Shown piece after piece: positions 24,343 to 36,047 of a stretch of DNA of 64,000 bases. Source of the DNA: Avena insularis (lineage: Eukaryota; Streptophyta; Magnoliopsida; Poales; Poaceae); contig JAJUPC010000232.1 of NCBI GenBank assembly GCA_023614405.1, forward strand, positions 468,519-532,518, read 5' to 3'. A program made the position numbers and the translations under genes. The first letter of the stretch is position 1, and each line of letters begins with the position of its first letter. Under the pieces are notes generated by a model, which saw nothing but the letters and a program-made list of their open reading frames with translations, did not search any database and was not told the origin of the DNA.

Positions 24343-27064
24343 ACTAGAGCACAAATACACTAGCTGCATTTGCTCATGGAAGAGGTTGAGTCTTGGGTCT
24401 GTACTTTACAGTCCCAAATCCTTTGCAACTTACTAATGTCACCTTGATTGAAATTAATACTTTATCATCACATGATAGCATCTGTGTGTATGCATCATCG
24501 CTATGGCAGCAGAACGAGGCCTGATTCCAGGAGCCTACAATGACGTTAGATCAACCTCGAGAGCTTTCTCATGGGCACTGTGCCATGGGACACATCATTC
24601 TACGTTAAAAGTGAACTAGCCCCGCCATAACATTATACAACACTTTAGATGGTACCCTTATCTATTATTATAAATGTATTCATCGAAACTCTAGTGCACT
24701 CTGTGCAACTTTCGATGTTTTGGTTCACCTCGCTTCCTACTTGACTTTAATTGGTATCTACAGGAGTTTCCAACATATTCCCTTATAACACAACTCTTAT
24801 GCTTTAAGATATGTTATCCTTTATGGATTTGGAAATTTTATACACAGTTCTCTACTAGACACTACGGACAAACTTAGCTCAAACGTTCCGTGATTCAAAC
24901 TTAATCACTTTTAAACGTTCCTTATTTTGGATCACATATTATGCTAAGTTATCATCATGGTTTACTAAGACAGAACCCATGTCTCAACATAGTGGATGAC
25001 AATCATCCTTTTCTTTCTTTCAACCATTGATGTTAAACTTAATTCTATTCCTAATTTGGGTTATTAAGGACTGGTTCCTTAATTAACTTCTATTCTGAAC
25101 CCCTTTTCAGAATCCCTTAAGGAATACTACATAATATCATAATACACCTATTATCAACTTCTACATCTTATAAATCATTATTTATAAGTATTTGCACTTT
25201 CATCCTTAACATATTTAAGAATTACTCCTATATGCTCCCACTCAAAATATGTTCCTACATATTTGAGTTTGAGACTCATATTGCTCCCACTTAAAAATAG
25301 GTCAATCACATATTGTTTCAGGAAGACTTTCATATCTCCCACTCAATTTTATGCAAATTGCATATCTCCTTTACTATTTTGAATAACTTCAAAATCCTTT
25401 GATCAAATATCAAACTTGGAGATTTACTATGAGATACTAGTACTTTACTAGTTTTAAATCCACTAGACATTTAGCACACATGAATCAAATTCATTTGAAT
25501 TCATCCAATACTTGACAAGTTGCGCTTTTGTCATTTACCCCTTTTTCCTACTATGGCTTTGCAGTCATTTGGGAAAATTCAAGTAACCCCTTTTACTTGT
25601 GAGATTCAGCAACGAATTGCTTTCTAATCTCAAGGGACGTTTACTTCTAGGATTTCTCATAATTTAGTTTACCATTATTTCCTTTGTAGTTCATAGGTAT
25701 GTCATATTCCAAAAATCATGACAAGTGATTCACAAATGTCTCCATACAAGATATGTATTTACATTTTGAATCCTACTTCATGTAGTGAAAAACAATAGTG
25801 GAGGGAAAAACACAATGATCAAGATCATTGATTCTTTCCTTCTATGAAGGGAATCGTTCTGGAATGCTGTCCGTTGCACTTCTCAACACTCTGATGCAGG
25901 GTTTTGAATCCTCATAGTGTTTCACACTATTTTCCATTTGCTCCATAATTGAGAAACATCACCAAAAGTGAGATTTCTCAAGAATGCACCAAAATCCAAG
26001 CAATATCAGTTTTGCTTCTCTTTTGGTTTCAGTTATGGATTTCGTATTCAAAGTTTCCAATGAATACAATATAAGGACTTATTCGCTATTGTTTTGGTTA
26101 TATCGAATAACCCCAAAACTTTCACGAATTCAAATGGTTTACCAATTCAAATTGAGTGCTAACTATTTCTTAACTAATGGTCTCTACATGTACACTACAA
26201 CGATTTATTTGGTGCCTTCTATTCAACCCCCTTTGATATCTAATATCAGACTGTGATGCTTTGCATTTTGACGTTTCAAAATGCTTTGCATTCCACAATT
26301 TCTTTTATGCCATTCTTATAAAGTTGAATATTATTACTATTGATCAAATCATAGTAATTAGATTCCCTTTTATATTTATACCCTTTGTTGATGAAACACT
26401 TTGATCAAATCAAATAGTTTCATATTCATGTTTCCTTTGTTAAACTACTTTACACATTTAAACAATCAATTAATGATAACTACCATTTTCGTTAAAACAC
26501 AATACATCGAATATGTATTTACTTTTAACAATTCTTTAAACACTTTGTATTCAAGTAATACATGGTGTTCAAGTTATTTTGTCGAACTTAGGCATGATTT
26601 ATATGTGACAAGAAATCGAATGACTTTCACATATTATCACATAACTTTGAATTTAAACAATGGTTTCATTCATTAATGAAATATCATTAAGTTGGGTATT
26701 TTAAACAAGGCATTTTTAATGTTTTACAAATGTTCATGCATTATCAATTAGTTTCAAACAACAAGGATAATTAATCAAACAAGATATGAACACGAATAGA
26801 AATCATTCATAAAAGTGGAACAACTGTTTGTTACAAACTCATATGAATAACCGTCTCATGAAGTGTGAGACACACTAAAGAAGTTCACAATCTCTTGATT
26901 ACATTAATCATCCTAAAACATAAACTAAATGATAAATGTCGAGGGAGAGTGTCGTCGGCCATCATCATCATGCTCGCCATCAACACGCAATGTCACCTCC
27001 TCTCCAGCAAGCACCTCTATGCAGAAGGACCTGTTTTCACCAAAACAGAACAAGTATCAGATAT
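24343..27064 (-). other. Non-coding AT-rich interior of element F
   Basis: This 2.7-kb stretch is AT-rich. The open frames that exist (for example 25984-26256 and 26401-26676, plus strand) have low-complexity composition and no domain. In an autonomous copia element this stretch would encode integrase and RT; no YVDD or zinc-finger motif is visible. Confidence 0.6.
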
Positions 27065-27767
27065 ACTTAACACTTCAATGTGTTTGCAAGATTATAACAT
27101 TTATAAAACGGTATATCAAATATATACCTTTGTCGTTGACGACCTGAGCGACATCTGGTTCAATCAACACATTCCTGAGATGTGTCATGAACAGGTGGAA
27201 CTCCATTTCCGTGTCGCCCCTCATTACGCAAGTCCTTACTTGTGCTTGGTAGCTTGGTGGCAGCGACCGCAGCACAGCAGCATTTGCAAAAGAGCCTGAA
27301 ATCTAGACGTCTAGAAAGTATGCTGGCCTCATGTACACATCATGCATGTCTTTGCAAGTGGTCGTCCAAAGGACGAAGTTCTCCTCCATCTTAATGGAGA
27401 GGAAGTCTCCCATCAACTCATGCTCCCAAATGCGTGTCTAATCCACGAAATGTGTCCTAAGCTGTAGCATCACCGAACGAGGGTTGACATCACCCACGAA
27501 AGGCCACAGCTCGTCCACCATTCCGAAACGCATCACAACTGAAATATAGGAGGCCATCTCTCGACGGAGATAACGGTCTTTCCGCTCCTCTGGGGTCTCA
27601 AGGTCTGTGGACGGATCCAAATCCATCCCATCGAGTATGTAGTCGACCATGTCATTCTCGCTAAGGAGAACATGGAGACTGGCAACCCAAATGGAGAAGT
27701 TCGATCCATCTAATCTGAGCTTCTCTCCTTCTAACCATTCAATTGTCAACACGAAAGGTCCCATCTA
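27065..27767 (-). pseudogene. Copia gag remnant of element F
   Basis: Read on the minus strand from 27764, the frame encodes the typical start of a copia gag (UBN2-like) protein. It contains LDGSNFSIWVASLHVLLSEN, and the same frame continues with conserved DYIL and ERKDRY-type residues to 27438. A second frame (27275-27075) continues the family pattern (SLPPSYQAQV, then MTHLRNVLIE). A frame break lies between them. Gag would form the virus-like particle and bind RNA. No CCHC knuckle was found. After 27140 a splice-donor-like GTATAT occurs, but I cannot show that it is used. Confidence 0.75.
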
Positions 27768-28854
27768 CATTTATAATTGCAAAAGGAATTTAGACTAAGT
27801 TTATGATTAAATGAGTTAATAATAACTCCACTCAGAAACACCTATCCCCAAAGAGGGTTCCTAGTGATAACACGACCCCTATCAGCCACATCTCCCCCGA
27901 TCATCATGGCCATCAATGTGGGTTCAAGGGTGGACGCTAAACGTCGGTCACATCATTCATGCGACTCGTGCTCGATCTTTCGACCATCCACGTTCCGAGG
28001 CCATGTCTGTACATGCTAGGCTCGCCAACTGAACCTTAGTGTTTTCGTTGTGCAACATGGCTTGCACCCACTGTATGTGAACATAGATATGTCTGACACC
28101 CGATCATCACAGCCTGCCTCATACCGAAGAACTTTCTTGGTGGTGCACACTAAGAGAGAACACAATCGTTGGTTATTTTAACAGGGATCATCGTATTAGG
28201 CTACCGTCGAGTATCTAATACTAGCACACAATAAGACATACAAACAATAACATTGAATGCAAACGCTATGTGATATGGTCCTTCACGTCGTGATCTCCAT
28301 CCGTCGTCACCGGGTTCCGGCGCCAGGGTTCCGGCGCCGTAACCAGGGTACCAGTGTCATTCCGGCGTGGTAGTTCGTCACCTACGTGACTATCTACTAC
28401 TACGTAACATAAGGTAATCACTTTACCTTTGCCACAACCATATCACAAAGCAACGCCCTCCTGCAAAACAAAGTTAGACATCTCTACTTTATCTTTGCAT
28501 GTTTTACGTGGCTGAATGGGCTTTTGCACAAGAACCGTTCTTACCTACGAACTTTCAGCACAACGCTGATCAAGTAGTTGTCTATACTACACCCCTTTCG
28601 GGGCCTTCCGTTGCAAATGGTATACCAACTAATGCGAGAGAGACAGACACCCCCCAAAGCCACTTTATACGGTACAAGCCATATGTCAAGCGTGGACCAG
28701 TCTCGCGAATGAACGCGTAAAGTCGGTTGGGGGCCGCTTCATCAAGCATTACTGCGGTATACACAAGTACACGGGAGGGTAACAACTAAAGATCAACGCC
28801 CACACGCTACATCTCGTGTTCTACCCATTACTAGCATTACTACGCATAGATCTA
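27768..28854 (-). other. 5' leader of element F
   Basis: A non-coding leader between the primer site and gag. It contains short GC-rich pieces (28310-28350, a 'gttccggcgcc' motif repeated twice). No gene is supported. Confidence 0.5.
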
Positions 28855-28866
28855 GCTCGATACCAC
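28855..28866 (-). other. Primer-binding site of element F
   Basis: On the minus strand GTGGTATCGAGC directly follows the 5' LTR. It is similar to the initiator tRNA-Met complementary site (TGGTATC...) of copia elements. Confidence 0.7.
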
Positions 28867-30616
28867 TGTAGGGGTTCCGCATAAAACAACAATTTTACTC
28901 TACGCCTGAACCCCAAGCTGCCAGACCTATCTATTAGTAATACAAGAATGTGAGGGGCTTTTCACGAACTTACCCTTGAAGACCGAAAAGCATTGTCAAC
29001 GCCAGAGAGCGTGGTTGATGTAGAGCGAAGCCGACCTCAAGGTCGTGATGAAGTCCTTGCGCCCTTCTGCTCCAACGACTTGAGTGCCTCAAGTGCGACA
29101 CCTCGGGAGTTACACACGTCCGGTGCTGACGATGACTTCCGCTTCGATCCAGCAGCGATAAGGAAGTAGAGCTCCGGATCCGAATCCCAAGAGGCACGGC
29201 GCTCCATGGTGAATATGTCTCCTCACAAGAGTCTAGACTTGGGACCACGGTCACGAGATAGAGAGGAGGAGAGAGAAAATATCAATTGGAGGTCCTCCCA
29301 AAAGTGGGGAGACCTTTATTGATTATTGGGTGTATTTATCTAGGCCAAATACCCCACTATATATAGGGGGAGGAGGGGGTACACCCTCCCTCAAAGTCCC
29401 GGGGTGGGACTAAAGGAGACGAGGGGTGGGGGCGTCGCCGCCCCCTCGGCTCAGGCGGGGCTGGCCCAATAGGGCCGCTGGCCCCCTTAGCCCCTTCCCC
29501 CTCTTGCCTTCTAGTATGGGCCCTCTCCCCTCTGGGAATTGGCCCATTAAGCCTTTGACCATTAAATTTATTTTTCTCTTTATTAAATAAATATGAATAA
29601 ATGATTAAATCAACATTTCACATTCATTCACATATTATTCAATCTCCATGGCTGTGGAACACCTTCCACCTCCACTCCGGACAACCTCCGGACTTACCTG
29701 AAACCCTTCCGGTTTTCTCCCTTCTTTTCTTCGGCGATTCTACCAATCCTATAAACACTCTCTAAGCATCATCAAGCCCTTAAGCGTGATACCCCACGGT
29801 TCGGGAACACTCCAGACATGGTCGGGACACTCCCGCACCAATGATCGACAGAGGGACCTGGATGGCCATGTGACCCCTGTGCATTCCACGAAGATCTTTT
29901 GTTGTTTGAACCGGGACAGTCGTGTCTTATTCCCTTTGTCATTCGGTACTTGCATTGCCCAAGATCTGATCAATGACATCACCATGTTGCGTTCAATCTC
30001 ATTACTGAACAATGCTACTTAACTCGTTCCGACAAGTGATATCCCCGTGATCTAATCACACGCTGCGCAGCTATTGGATATAACTTCTCCGAGTGGGACC
30101 TTGAGTATCTTTCCGTCACGTGGACGGACAAATCCCGCTCTTGACATATATTGCCTCTACGGTTTCCTCCGAATACCTGAACACACCTTTATAACCACCG
30201 TTTTACCAGATGGCGTTTGATGCTATCTAAGCACTCTCGGGAGATAGTGATTGATATAGCCTCACGGTCTAAGGAATAGTCTACAAGGATCCATTTCTAA
30301 TCATCGTAACTTGAACTTCGTGACATGATCGGGTCACGAAGTTTAGGTTGGTTATTGGTTCATCATCTCATTCTCTGAATGAGATGACCTCATTTCCAAC
30401 TGGCATAAATGCCACATGATCAGGAAACTTGATCATCTGCTGACCAATGAACCAGCGACTAGAGTTTCACTAGGAACCCCTGGTTATTTGTATATCACAC
30501 GTGTATTGATGTTTCCACTCAATACAGTTATAGCATGATATAAAACTTAATCATAAACTATATGAAATATGATAATAGTCCTTACTACTATTTGCCTCTA
30601 GGGCATATTTCCAACA
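28867..30616 (-). repeat. 5' LTR of element F (1750 bp)
   Basis: On the minus strand the LTR runs from TGTTGGAAATATGCCC to ACCCCTACA. The TATATATA box lies at about 29359-29366 (minus). It is slightly shorter than the 3' LTR because of several small deletions, for example in the region 29050-29200. Confidence 0.9.
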
Positions 30617-31426
30617 AGAAAACCCTAATCCCATCTAGCCCGCACCGGAAGAGGAGATAGTGGAGAAGATCGGATCTGAAGAAGAATTCCCCAAGGAGGT
30701 CAAATCTGAACCAGATCTCCCCTAGGAGGTCAATTCTCGGGAGGATCTCCCCAAGGAGGTTGAAGCTCAGGAAGATCAAAGCAGCAACGACTCTAGATCC
30801 GGCTCTGCCAACGCTGGAGCAGGAAAATCACTTCTGAGGTACACCATGAAGAAGATGCTGAATAGCAACATAGTCAACATGGATGCATTCCTCGAAACCA
30901 TAAGATGTTTCGAGGAAGCCAACAAAGATAACTTAGGGAGCACGTGTCACACTTCGTCGGATACGTTGGATCCAGATCCGACTCTGCCAATGCTGGAGAT
31001 GACAATGACTCGGTGTTGGACGCAATCGGAACAGATGCTGATATAGCAGCTTCCCTAGAGGATTCCATGACGTCATCAGAACTTCGAAAGTTTGAAGAAC
31101 AAATTGAAGAGGAGATCAACTCCAAGGCCGTGGAAGAAGGAGAAGCTATGGATCAAAGCCCCTGCAATAGCATGGATGAAATATACGGAGAAAACTCTCA
31201 TGAACAATGCGATGATATGAATACCGGAGATAATACCGATGTCCAGATGTCTGAGAGAAAGACCGACAAAGAATGCCCCCTCCTAGACACACAAGCCGGC
31301 TGATTGAGCCATGTCACCATGATAGCAATGACGAACGAAGGAACGACGAACACCATGCTGGATCAAGCCGGCATGGTGGCTGTCACAACGAAGCTCTGGT
31401 TGGAAGAAATAACCCATCGACACCAC
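30617..31426 (+). other. Interior of element D, resumed after element F
   Basis: An open frame at 30944-31303 encodes an acidic, Ser/Asp/Glu-rich protein without a recognised domain (for example SLEDSMTSSELRKFEEQIEE). It could be an accessory or gag-leader product of D. The element is lost at LTR G (31427), and no pol of D is seen. The last 20 bases before LTR G read, on the minus strand, GTGGTGTCGATGGG. This resembles a copia primer site, so part of this stretch may belong to G. Confidence 0.4.
30686..30780 (+). repeat. Short tandem repeat, about 31-33 bp x 3
   Basis: The motif 'cccc(a/t)aggaggt(c/t)' followed by about 20 variable bases and 'gatct' occurs three times in a row. In one minus frame it gives an 11-residue LLGEI-type repeat. 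Confidence 0.6.
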
Positions 31427-32100
31427 TGTTGGGTTTGTAGTATAGAAAACAAAAATTTCCTACGATGTGAACTACTAAGCACCAAGATCTATCTACCTAG
31501 ATACAATCAACGGGTGGATATACATTTATAGAGAACATACCCTTGAAGAGCGACAAAGTTTTGTTAACAAAATCTGATTTTATGGATGATGTAGTCGTAC
31601 ACTTTCCAATCTCAAGATCGTGATTAAGTCCCGCGAGTCCAGCACCGCAAAGCAGCGGTGCATCCATGATTGCACACACGTTTGGTACCCTGACAACCTC
31701 CGTGTCCTCGCTCCAGCGATGCAGTGGAAGCAACAACTCCTTTCAGACAAAGCCACCTGGAACATGTATCTCGCTAATTCGAGACCATGGGGAATAATTC
31801 TAGAGAGGGAGAGAGATCCTTCACGTGGTGTGAGGAGGAGTGGAGGGCCTTTTATAGGGGAGAGGGGGCAGCCCCTCCCATGGCCGGTGGCCAAGCTAGT
31901 TCCCCAACCTCTTCCATCATTCATGTGGGTGGAGCTCCCACTCACATAAACATGCCTCCACTAAAAAATCTACTCACCTCCATTAAATTTCCACCAAATT
32001 TAATGCAAACTCTCATTTAATAAAACTATTTTATCTATTTTATTCAGAACTTTGTTAATTACTTTAATTAACAAACATTCACATAAAACCCCCTACAACA
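31427..32100 (-). repeat. LTR G (674 bp), solo or truncated element
   Basis: On the minus strand it starts TGTTGTAGGGGGTTTTATG and ends CAAACCCAACA. A TATAAAA box lies at 31850-31856 (minus). The 5 bases on the left (accac) and right (tttca) do not match, so this is not a clean insertion. It lies exactly at the junction between element D and element A, so it probably marks a rearrangement or deletion. Confidence 0.7.
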
Positions 32101-32112
32101 TTTCAATATCAC

Positions 32113-32673
32113 ATGCAGGACCAGGATACCATGCACAATTTGGGAATAACAGAGAACATGCTGCAAGCAACGAGGACCACCTTTCATGGTATTGTGCCAA
32201 GTATTTCCTGTGAGACAATTGGTAAGGTCCGGGTTGATGTGTTATTCGGCACGAGAGATAATTGCCGGACTGAAAATTTGGAGTTCGAAGTGGTAAATCT
32301 GGAGAGCGCTTATCACGCGTTACTCGGCAGGCCCGCGATGAACAAGTTCATGGAAAGTACTCACATCAGCTACCTTAAGATGAAACTTCCCGGACCAAGG
32401 GGTGTGATAACTGTATCAGGGGATTTCCGGCGTTCGATCGAGTGCGCCTCAGCCAGATCTAACTTAGCCGAGTCACTCGTGATAGCTCAGGAAAAAAAGA
32501 AGATACTAGAAGTGGCGATGTTGGCTCAATCCGCGCAGCAGCATATGCCGGCTCTGACCAACCCGCACGGAAGCGTGTCATTCCAAGCAACCAAGGATAC
32601 AAAGAAAGTGCCAATCAATGATCAGTTCCCAGAGCACACCTTAACCATTGGTGCCAGGTTAAGCAGCAAATAG
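32113..32673 (+). pseudogene. Element A aspartic protease, C-terminal part
   Basis: The product aligns with residues 50 onward of the protease of element B (for example ITENMLQATRTTFHGIVP, then LFGTRDNCRT). It keeps the C-terminal ALLGRPAMNKF motif of retropepsins. The catalytic DNGSS loop, present in B, is missing because the 5' part was lost at LTR G. The frame ends at TAG (32671-32673), a stop that B has at the same alignment position. The start used is the first ATG and is not the natural start. Confidence 0.8.
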
Positions 32674-33626
32674 GAAAGCGAGCTTGTCAACTTCCTCCAT
32701 GAGAATCGGGATATCTTTGCTTGGTCCACTCAGGATCTACAAGGTGTACCGAGGGAGTTGGCCGAGCACTCATTGAACGTAAGACCCGGGGCTAAGCCGA
32801 TAAAGCAGCCTCTCCGGAGTTTCGCCGAAGACAGAAGGAAGGTCATTGGGTATGAGATAGCTAGGCTCCTAGTAGCTGGGTTTATCATGGAAGTACTCTA
32901 TCCGGATTGGCTCTCTAATCCGGTGCTTGTGGAAAAGAAGAAGGATGATCTAAACATGGCTGTGGTATGGTGCATGTGCATTGATTACACGAACCTGAAT
33001 AAGCATGTCCCAAAGATCCATTCCCACTCCCTAGAATAGATCAAGTCATAGACTCAACAACCGGATGTGAACTATTGTCATTCATTGATGCGTATTCTAG
33101 TTTCCACCAAATACCCCTAAATCCGGATGATCAAATAAAGACAGCATTTATTACCTCGTACGGGGCTTATTGCTATCGCACTATGCCGTTTGGATTACGT
33201 AATGCAGGAGCAACGTACCAACAATGCATGCAAAAATGCTTACACGACCAAATAGGTCGAAATGTGCAAGTTTACTTGGATGATGTGGTGATAAAGACTA
33301 AGGAAAGCAATACGCTCCTTGATGACATTTGGCAGACATTCGCGAACTTAAGAAGGTTCCGGATGAAGCTTAACCCAGAGAAGTGCACCTTTGGTGTGCC
33401 CGCAGGAAAGTTACTCGGTTTTATAGTGTCTAGCCGAGGTATTGAAGCTAACCCGACAAAAATCCAGGCCATAGAGAGAATGGAACTACCAAAATGCCTT
33501 AACGATGTGCATAAGTTCACTGGTTGCCTAGCATTGTTAAGTCGGTTCGTATGTCGGTTGGGAGAGAAGGCCTTGCCCCTCTACCAGTTAATGAAAAAGG
33601 CAGACAAATTCACATGGACGCCATAG
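32674..33626 (+). pseudogene. Element A reverse transcriptase, broken
   Basis: The domain is spread over two frames. The first (32674-33039) holds HSLNVRPGAKPIKQPLRSF and the VLVEKKKDD / CIDYTNLNK block. The frame is lost near 33005, where B reads on normally. The second (33075-33626) holds FIDAYSSFHQIPL, MPFGLRNAGATYQ, the catalytic YLDD (B has YVDD) and the LGFIVSSRGIE thumb motif. It ends at TAG 33624-33626, where B has CAG. RT would copy the element RNA into DNA in virus-like particles. Confidence 0.9.
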
Positions 33627-34097
33627 GCGGACATTGCGTTTTGAGAATTGAAAAAGATGTTATCTACTGCACCGATCCTAGCAGCACCACTGCCCAAGGA
33701 GCTAATGTTGCTCTACATAGCTGCGACCAACCGAGTCGTAAGTGCAGTAATCATAGTGGAGCGCGAGGAAGAAGGAAAGAGAGTGCAAAGACCGGTGTAT
33801 TATCTGAGCGAGGTATTATCTGCTTCAAAACAGAATTACCCGCACTATCAAAAGATGGCGTATGGCATGTATATGTCGGCCAAGAAACTCAAACACTATT
33901 TTGAGGAACATCCCATCAAAGTGATATGTGAGGCACCCATATCAGAGATTATGAGTAACAAAGATGCAAGTGGCCGGATAGCAAAATGGGCAATTGAGAT
34001 AGCCCCATATGTACCGCAGTTTAACAGAAGAGATGCGATCAAAATCGCAAGCTGTGGCAGATTTCTTTGTGGACTGGGCCGAGATGCAATATGAGCC
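33627..34097 (+). pseudogene. Element A first RNase H (gypsy type), active site lost
   Basis: This is the RNase H region that follows RT in gypsy elements (LLYIAATNRVVSAVI, VYYLSEVL, HYFEEHPIKVICEAP). The aspartate that normally starts this domain is replaced (AAT), and the usual EKE segment reads QKM. The same losses occur in B. In the Tat lineage the first RNase H is known to be degenerate, resembling a retroviral connection domain, while a second RNase H takes over. A frame change near 34050 separates it from the next domain. Confidence 0.75.
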
Positions 34098-34494
34098 ACC
34101 TCTACCGGACTCTAATTATTGGCAAATGCACTTTGATGTATCAAAACTGAAAGAAGGGTTGGGCGCCAGAGTAGTGCTTACCTCGCCCAAGAAGGATCAA
34201 CTGAAATCTGTCCTTCAAATCCACTTCAGTGCCTCAAATAATGTCGCGAAATATGAAGCACTAGTACATGGTCTAAAATTAGCAAAAGAAGTGGGGATAC
34301 GTCGGATACAATGTTTTGGAGACTCGGATTTGGTGGTGCAGCAGGTATATGGCAACTGGGATGCTTTGGATGCCAACATGTCCCTTTATAGATTCCATGT
34401 TCAAAAGATAAGTGGATTTTTCGAAGGTTGTGAATTCCATCACATACCTTAGATTGAAAACAAGGCGGTCGACACGCTGTCCAAGTTAGGCTCA
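34098..34494 (+). pseudogene. Element A second RNase H (archaeal-like), with nonsense codon
   Basis: This domain keeps the family's catalytic residues: Asp in MHFDVSK (B has FDGSK), Glu in KYEALVHGL, Asp in FGDSDLVVQQV and Asp in VDTLSKLGS. A second RNase H between the first one and integrase is a hallmark of Tat elements. A TAG at 34450-34452 stands where B has CAG, just before the last catalytic block. It would remove the RNA strand during reverse transcription. Confidence 0.75.
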
Positions 34495-34790
34495 TCCCGA
34501 CAGCCAATCCCGCCCAATGTTGCATTGGAGCACTTAACAAAACCATCTATTACCCCATCACCTAAATCCCAATCGATTTATATCCCGGCATTCTCCGGAT
34601 CAGAAGCTGCACCAATGGAAATAGATTGGGAAGGTACCTTAGCAAACCCGAGGATTGCTTCGGCGAACCCGGGGACTGCCACAACAAACCCGAGGACTAG
34701 TCAGCCAGACCCGGCACGAGTTATGTCGGTGGATGCGATGGAAATTGAGGAGGAACCTTTCTCAGTCTGAACTATACCCACGTGGGCCAA
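34495..34790 (+). other. Linker between RNase H and integrase, element A
   Basis: The Pro/Ser/Ala-rich linker is open in the frame 34525-34770. It includes a short repeated motif in which 'aaacccgggactgc'-type sequences encode ANPG/TNPR steps. It corresponds to 47400-47610 of B. Confidence 0.5.
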
Positions 34791-36047
34791 GCCAATATTT
34801 GACTTCCTGAAAGAGGGAATCTTGCCGGATGACGAGATACTCTCAAGGCAGATCCAGAGAAGGGCAAAGGCTTATACCATTATCAATGCCAAACTATACA
34901 AGAGGAGTGTAACCACTTTACTACAACGGTGTGTTGATCCGAAGGAAGGACTTGACATACTTCGGGATATCCACCAAGGAGAATGTGGTCACCATGCATC
35001 TTCAAGAGAATTAGTGGCAAAAGCTTTCCGGCATGGATTTTATTGGCCAAGTGCTTTGGAGCAAGCAAAAGATTTGGTGAGAACATGCAATGGCTATCAG
35101 AGATACGCCACGAAAACTCATTTACCAATGTTGGAACTCAAAACTATCCCCATTACTTGGCCATTTGTTGTATGGTGCCTAGATATGGTAGGGCCATTTA
35201 AGCAGGCTAAAGGAGGATTGACCCATATCCTAGTTATGGTCGACAAGTTCACCAAATGGATCAAAGTGAAGCCAATCAGGAAATGTGATGGGCCAACAAC
35301 AGTGGAATTTCTCAAGGACATATCTTGAGATATGGGTATCCCCACAGTATCATAACTGATAATGGCACAAATTTCACTGAAGGAGCATTTGCGAGGTTCT
35401 GCCGAGAAAAGAAAATCCGGCTAGATATAGCTTCAGTGGCCCACCCCGCATCGAATGGGCAAGTGGAAAGATCCAACGGACTGGTATTGTCCGGGATAAA
35501 ACCCTGGCTCATAGGGCCGCTGCAAAGATCAGCAGGGTGCTAGATAGAAGAACTATCAGCAGTACTATGGAGTTTAAGAACATCTCTGAATCGATCAACA
35601 GGCTATACGCCATTCTTTCTGGTATATGGGGCAGAAGCTGTATTACCAGCCGACATAGAGCATGATTCGCCAAGAGTCACCCAATACACAGAAGCCGAAG
35701 TGCGTGAATCCCGGCAAAATGATGTTGATCTACTGGAAGAAGCGGGAGAACTGGCCTTGTCTAGACCCGCCATATATCAGCAAAATCTCCGACGCTATCA
35801 TAGCCGGAAAGTAAACCCCCGAGTCTTCCAGGAAGGTGATCTGGTACTCCGGTTGGTGCAGCGCACTGCTGGCATGCATAAGTTGTCCCCTCAATGGGAA
35901 GGACCTTTCATTGTAAGCAAAGCTTTGCACAATGATTCCTACTATATTATTGATGCACAGCCACAAGAAAAGAACAAGACAGACAGGTCCGGAGAGGAAT
36001 CTAAGCGACCGTGGAATGTAGCACTACTTTGTCATTTTTACACCTGA
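34791..36047 (+). pseudogene. Element A integrase, frameshifted
   Basis: The N-terminal zinc-binding part has GECGHHASS (His ligands) but ends CNGYQRYA, so the last Cys ligand of HHCC is Tyr, as in B. The catalytic core keeps the first Asp (WCLDMVGPF), the second Asp (ITDNGTNF) and the Glu (NGQVERSNG). Small deletions near 35322 (end of the first frame, FLKDIS) and a TAG at 35541 break the frame. The C-terminal part (VLRLVQRTAG, WEGPFIV, PWNVALLCHFYT) is the GPY/F-type end of non-chromodomain gypsy integrases. The enzyme would insert the cDNA into the genome. Confidence 0.85.

Larger units (their letters stand above)
22553..30616 (-). mobile_element. Element F: copia-type LTR retrotransposon lacking pol (8.06 kb)
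   Basis: Two LTRs in minus orientation flank a 4.5-kb interior. The interior has a polypurine tract next to the 3' LTR, a tRNA-Met-type primer site next to the 5' LTR and a degenerate copia gag. No protease, integrase, RT or RNase H motif is found. The flanking 5-mers are ATAAA (22548-22552) and AGAAA (30617-30621), a target duplication with one mismatch. The LTR family (TGTTGGAAATATGCCCTAG start) occurs a third time as the solo LTR at 56538-58323. It is probably non-autonomous and mobilised in trans by a pol-encoding copia relative. Confidence 0.85.

Noticed and set aside
22240..31303. Element D as the missing 5' half of element A
   Set aside because: D's LTR shares only the primer-site string with B. 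Its interior does not resemble the gag of B, while A is closely similar to B elsewhere.
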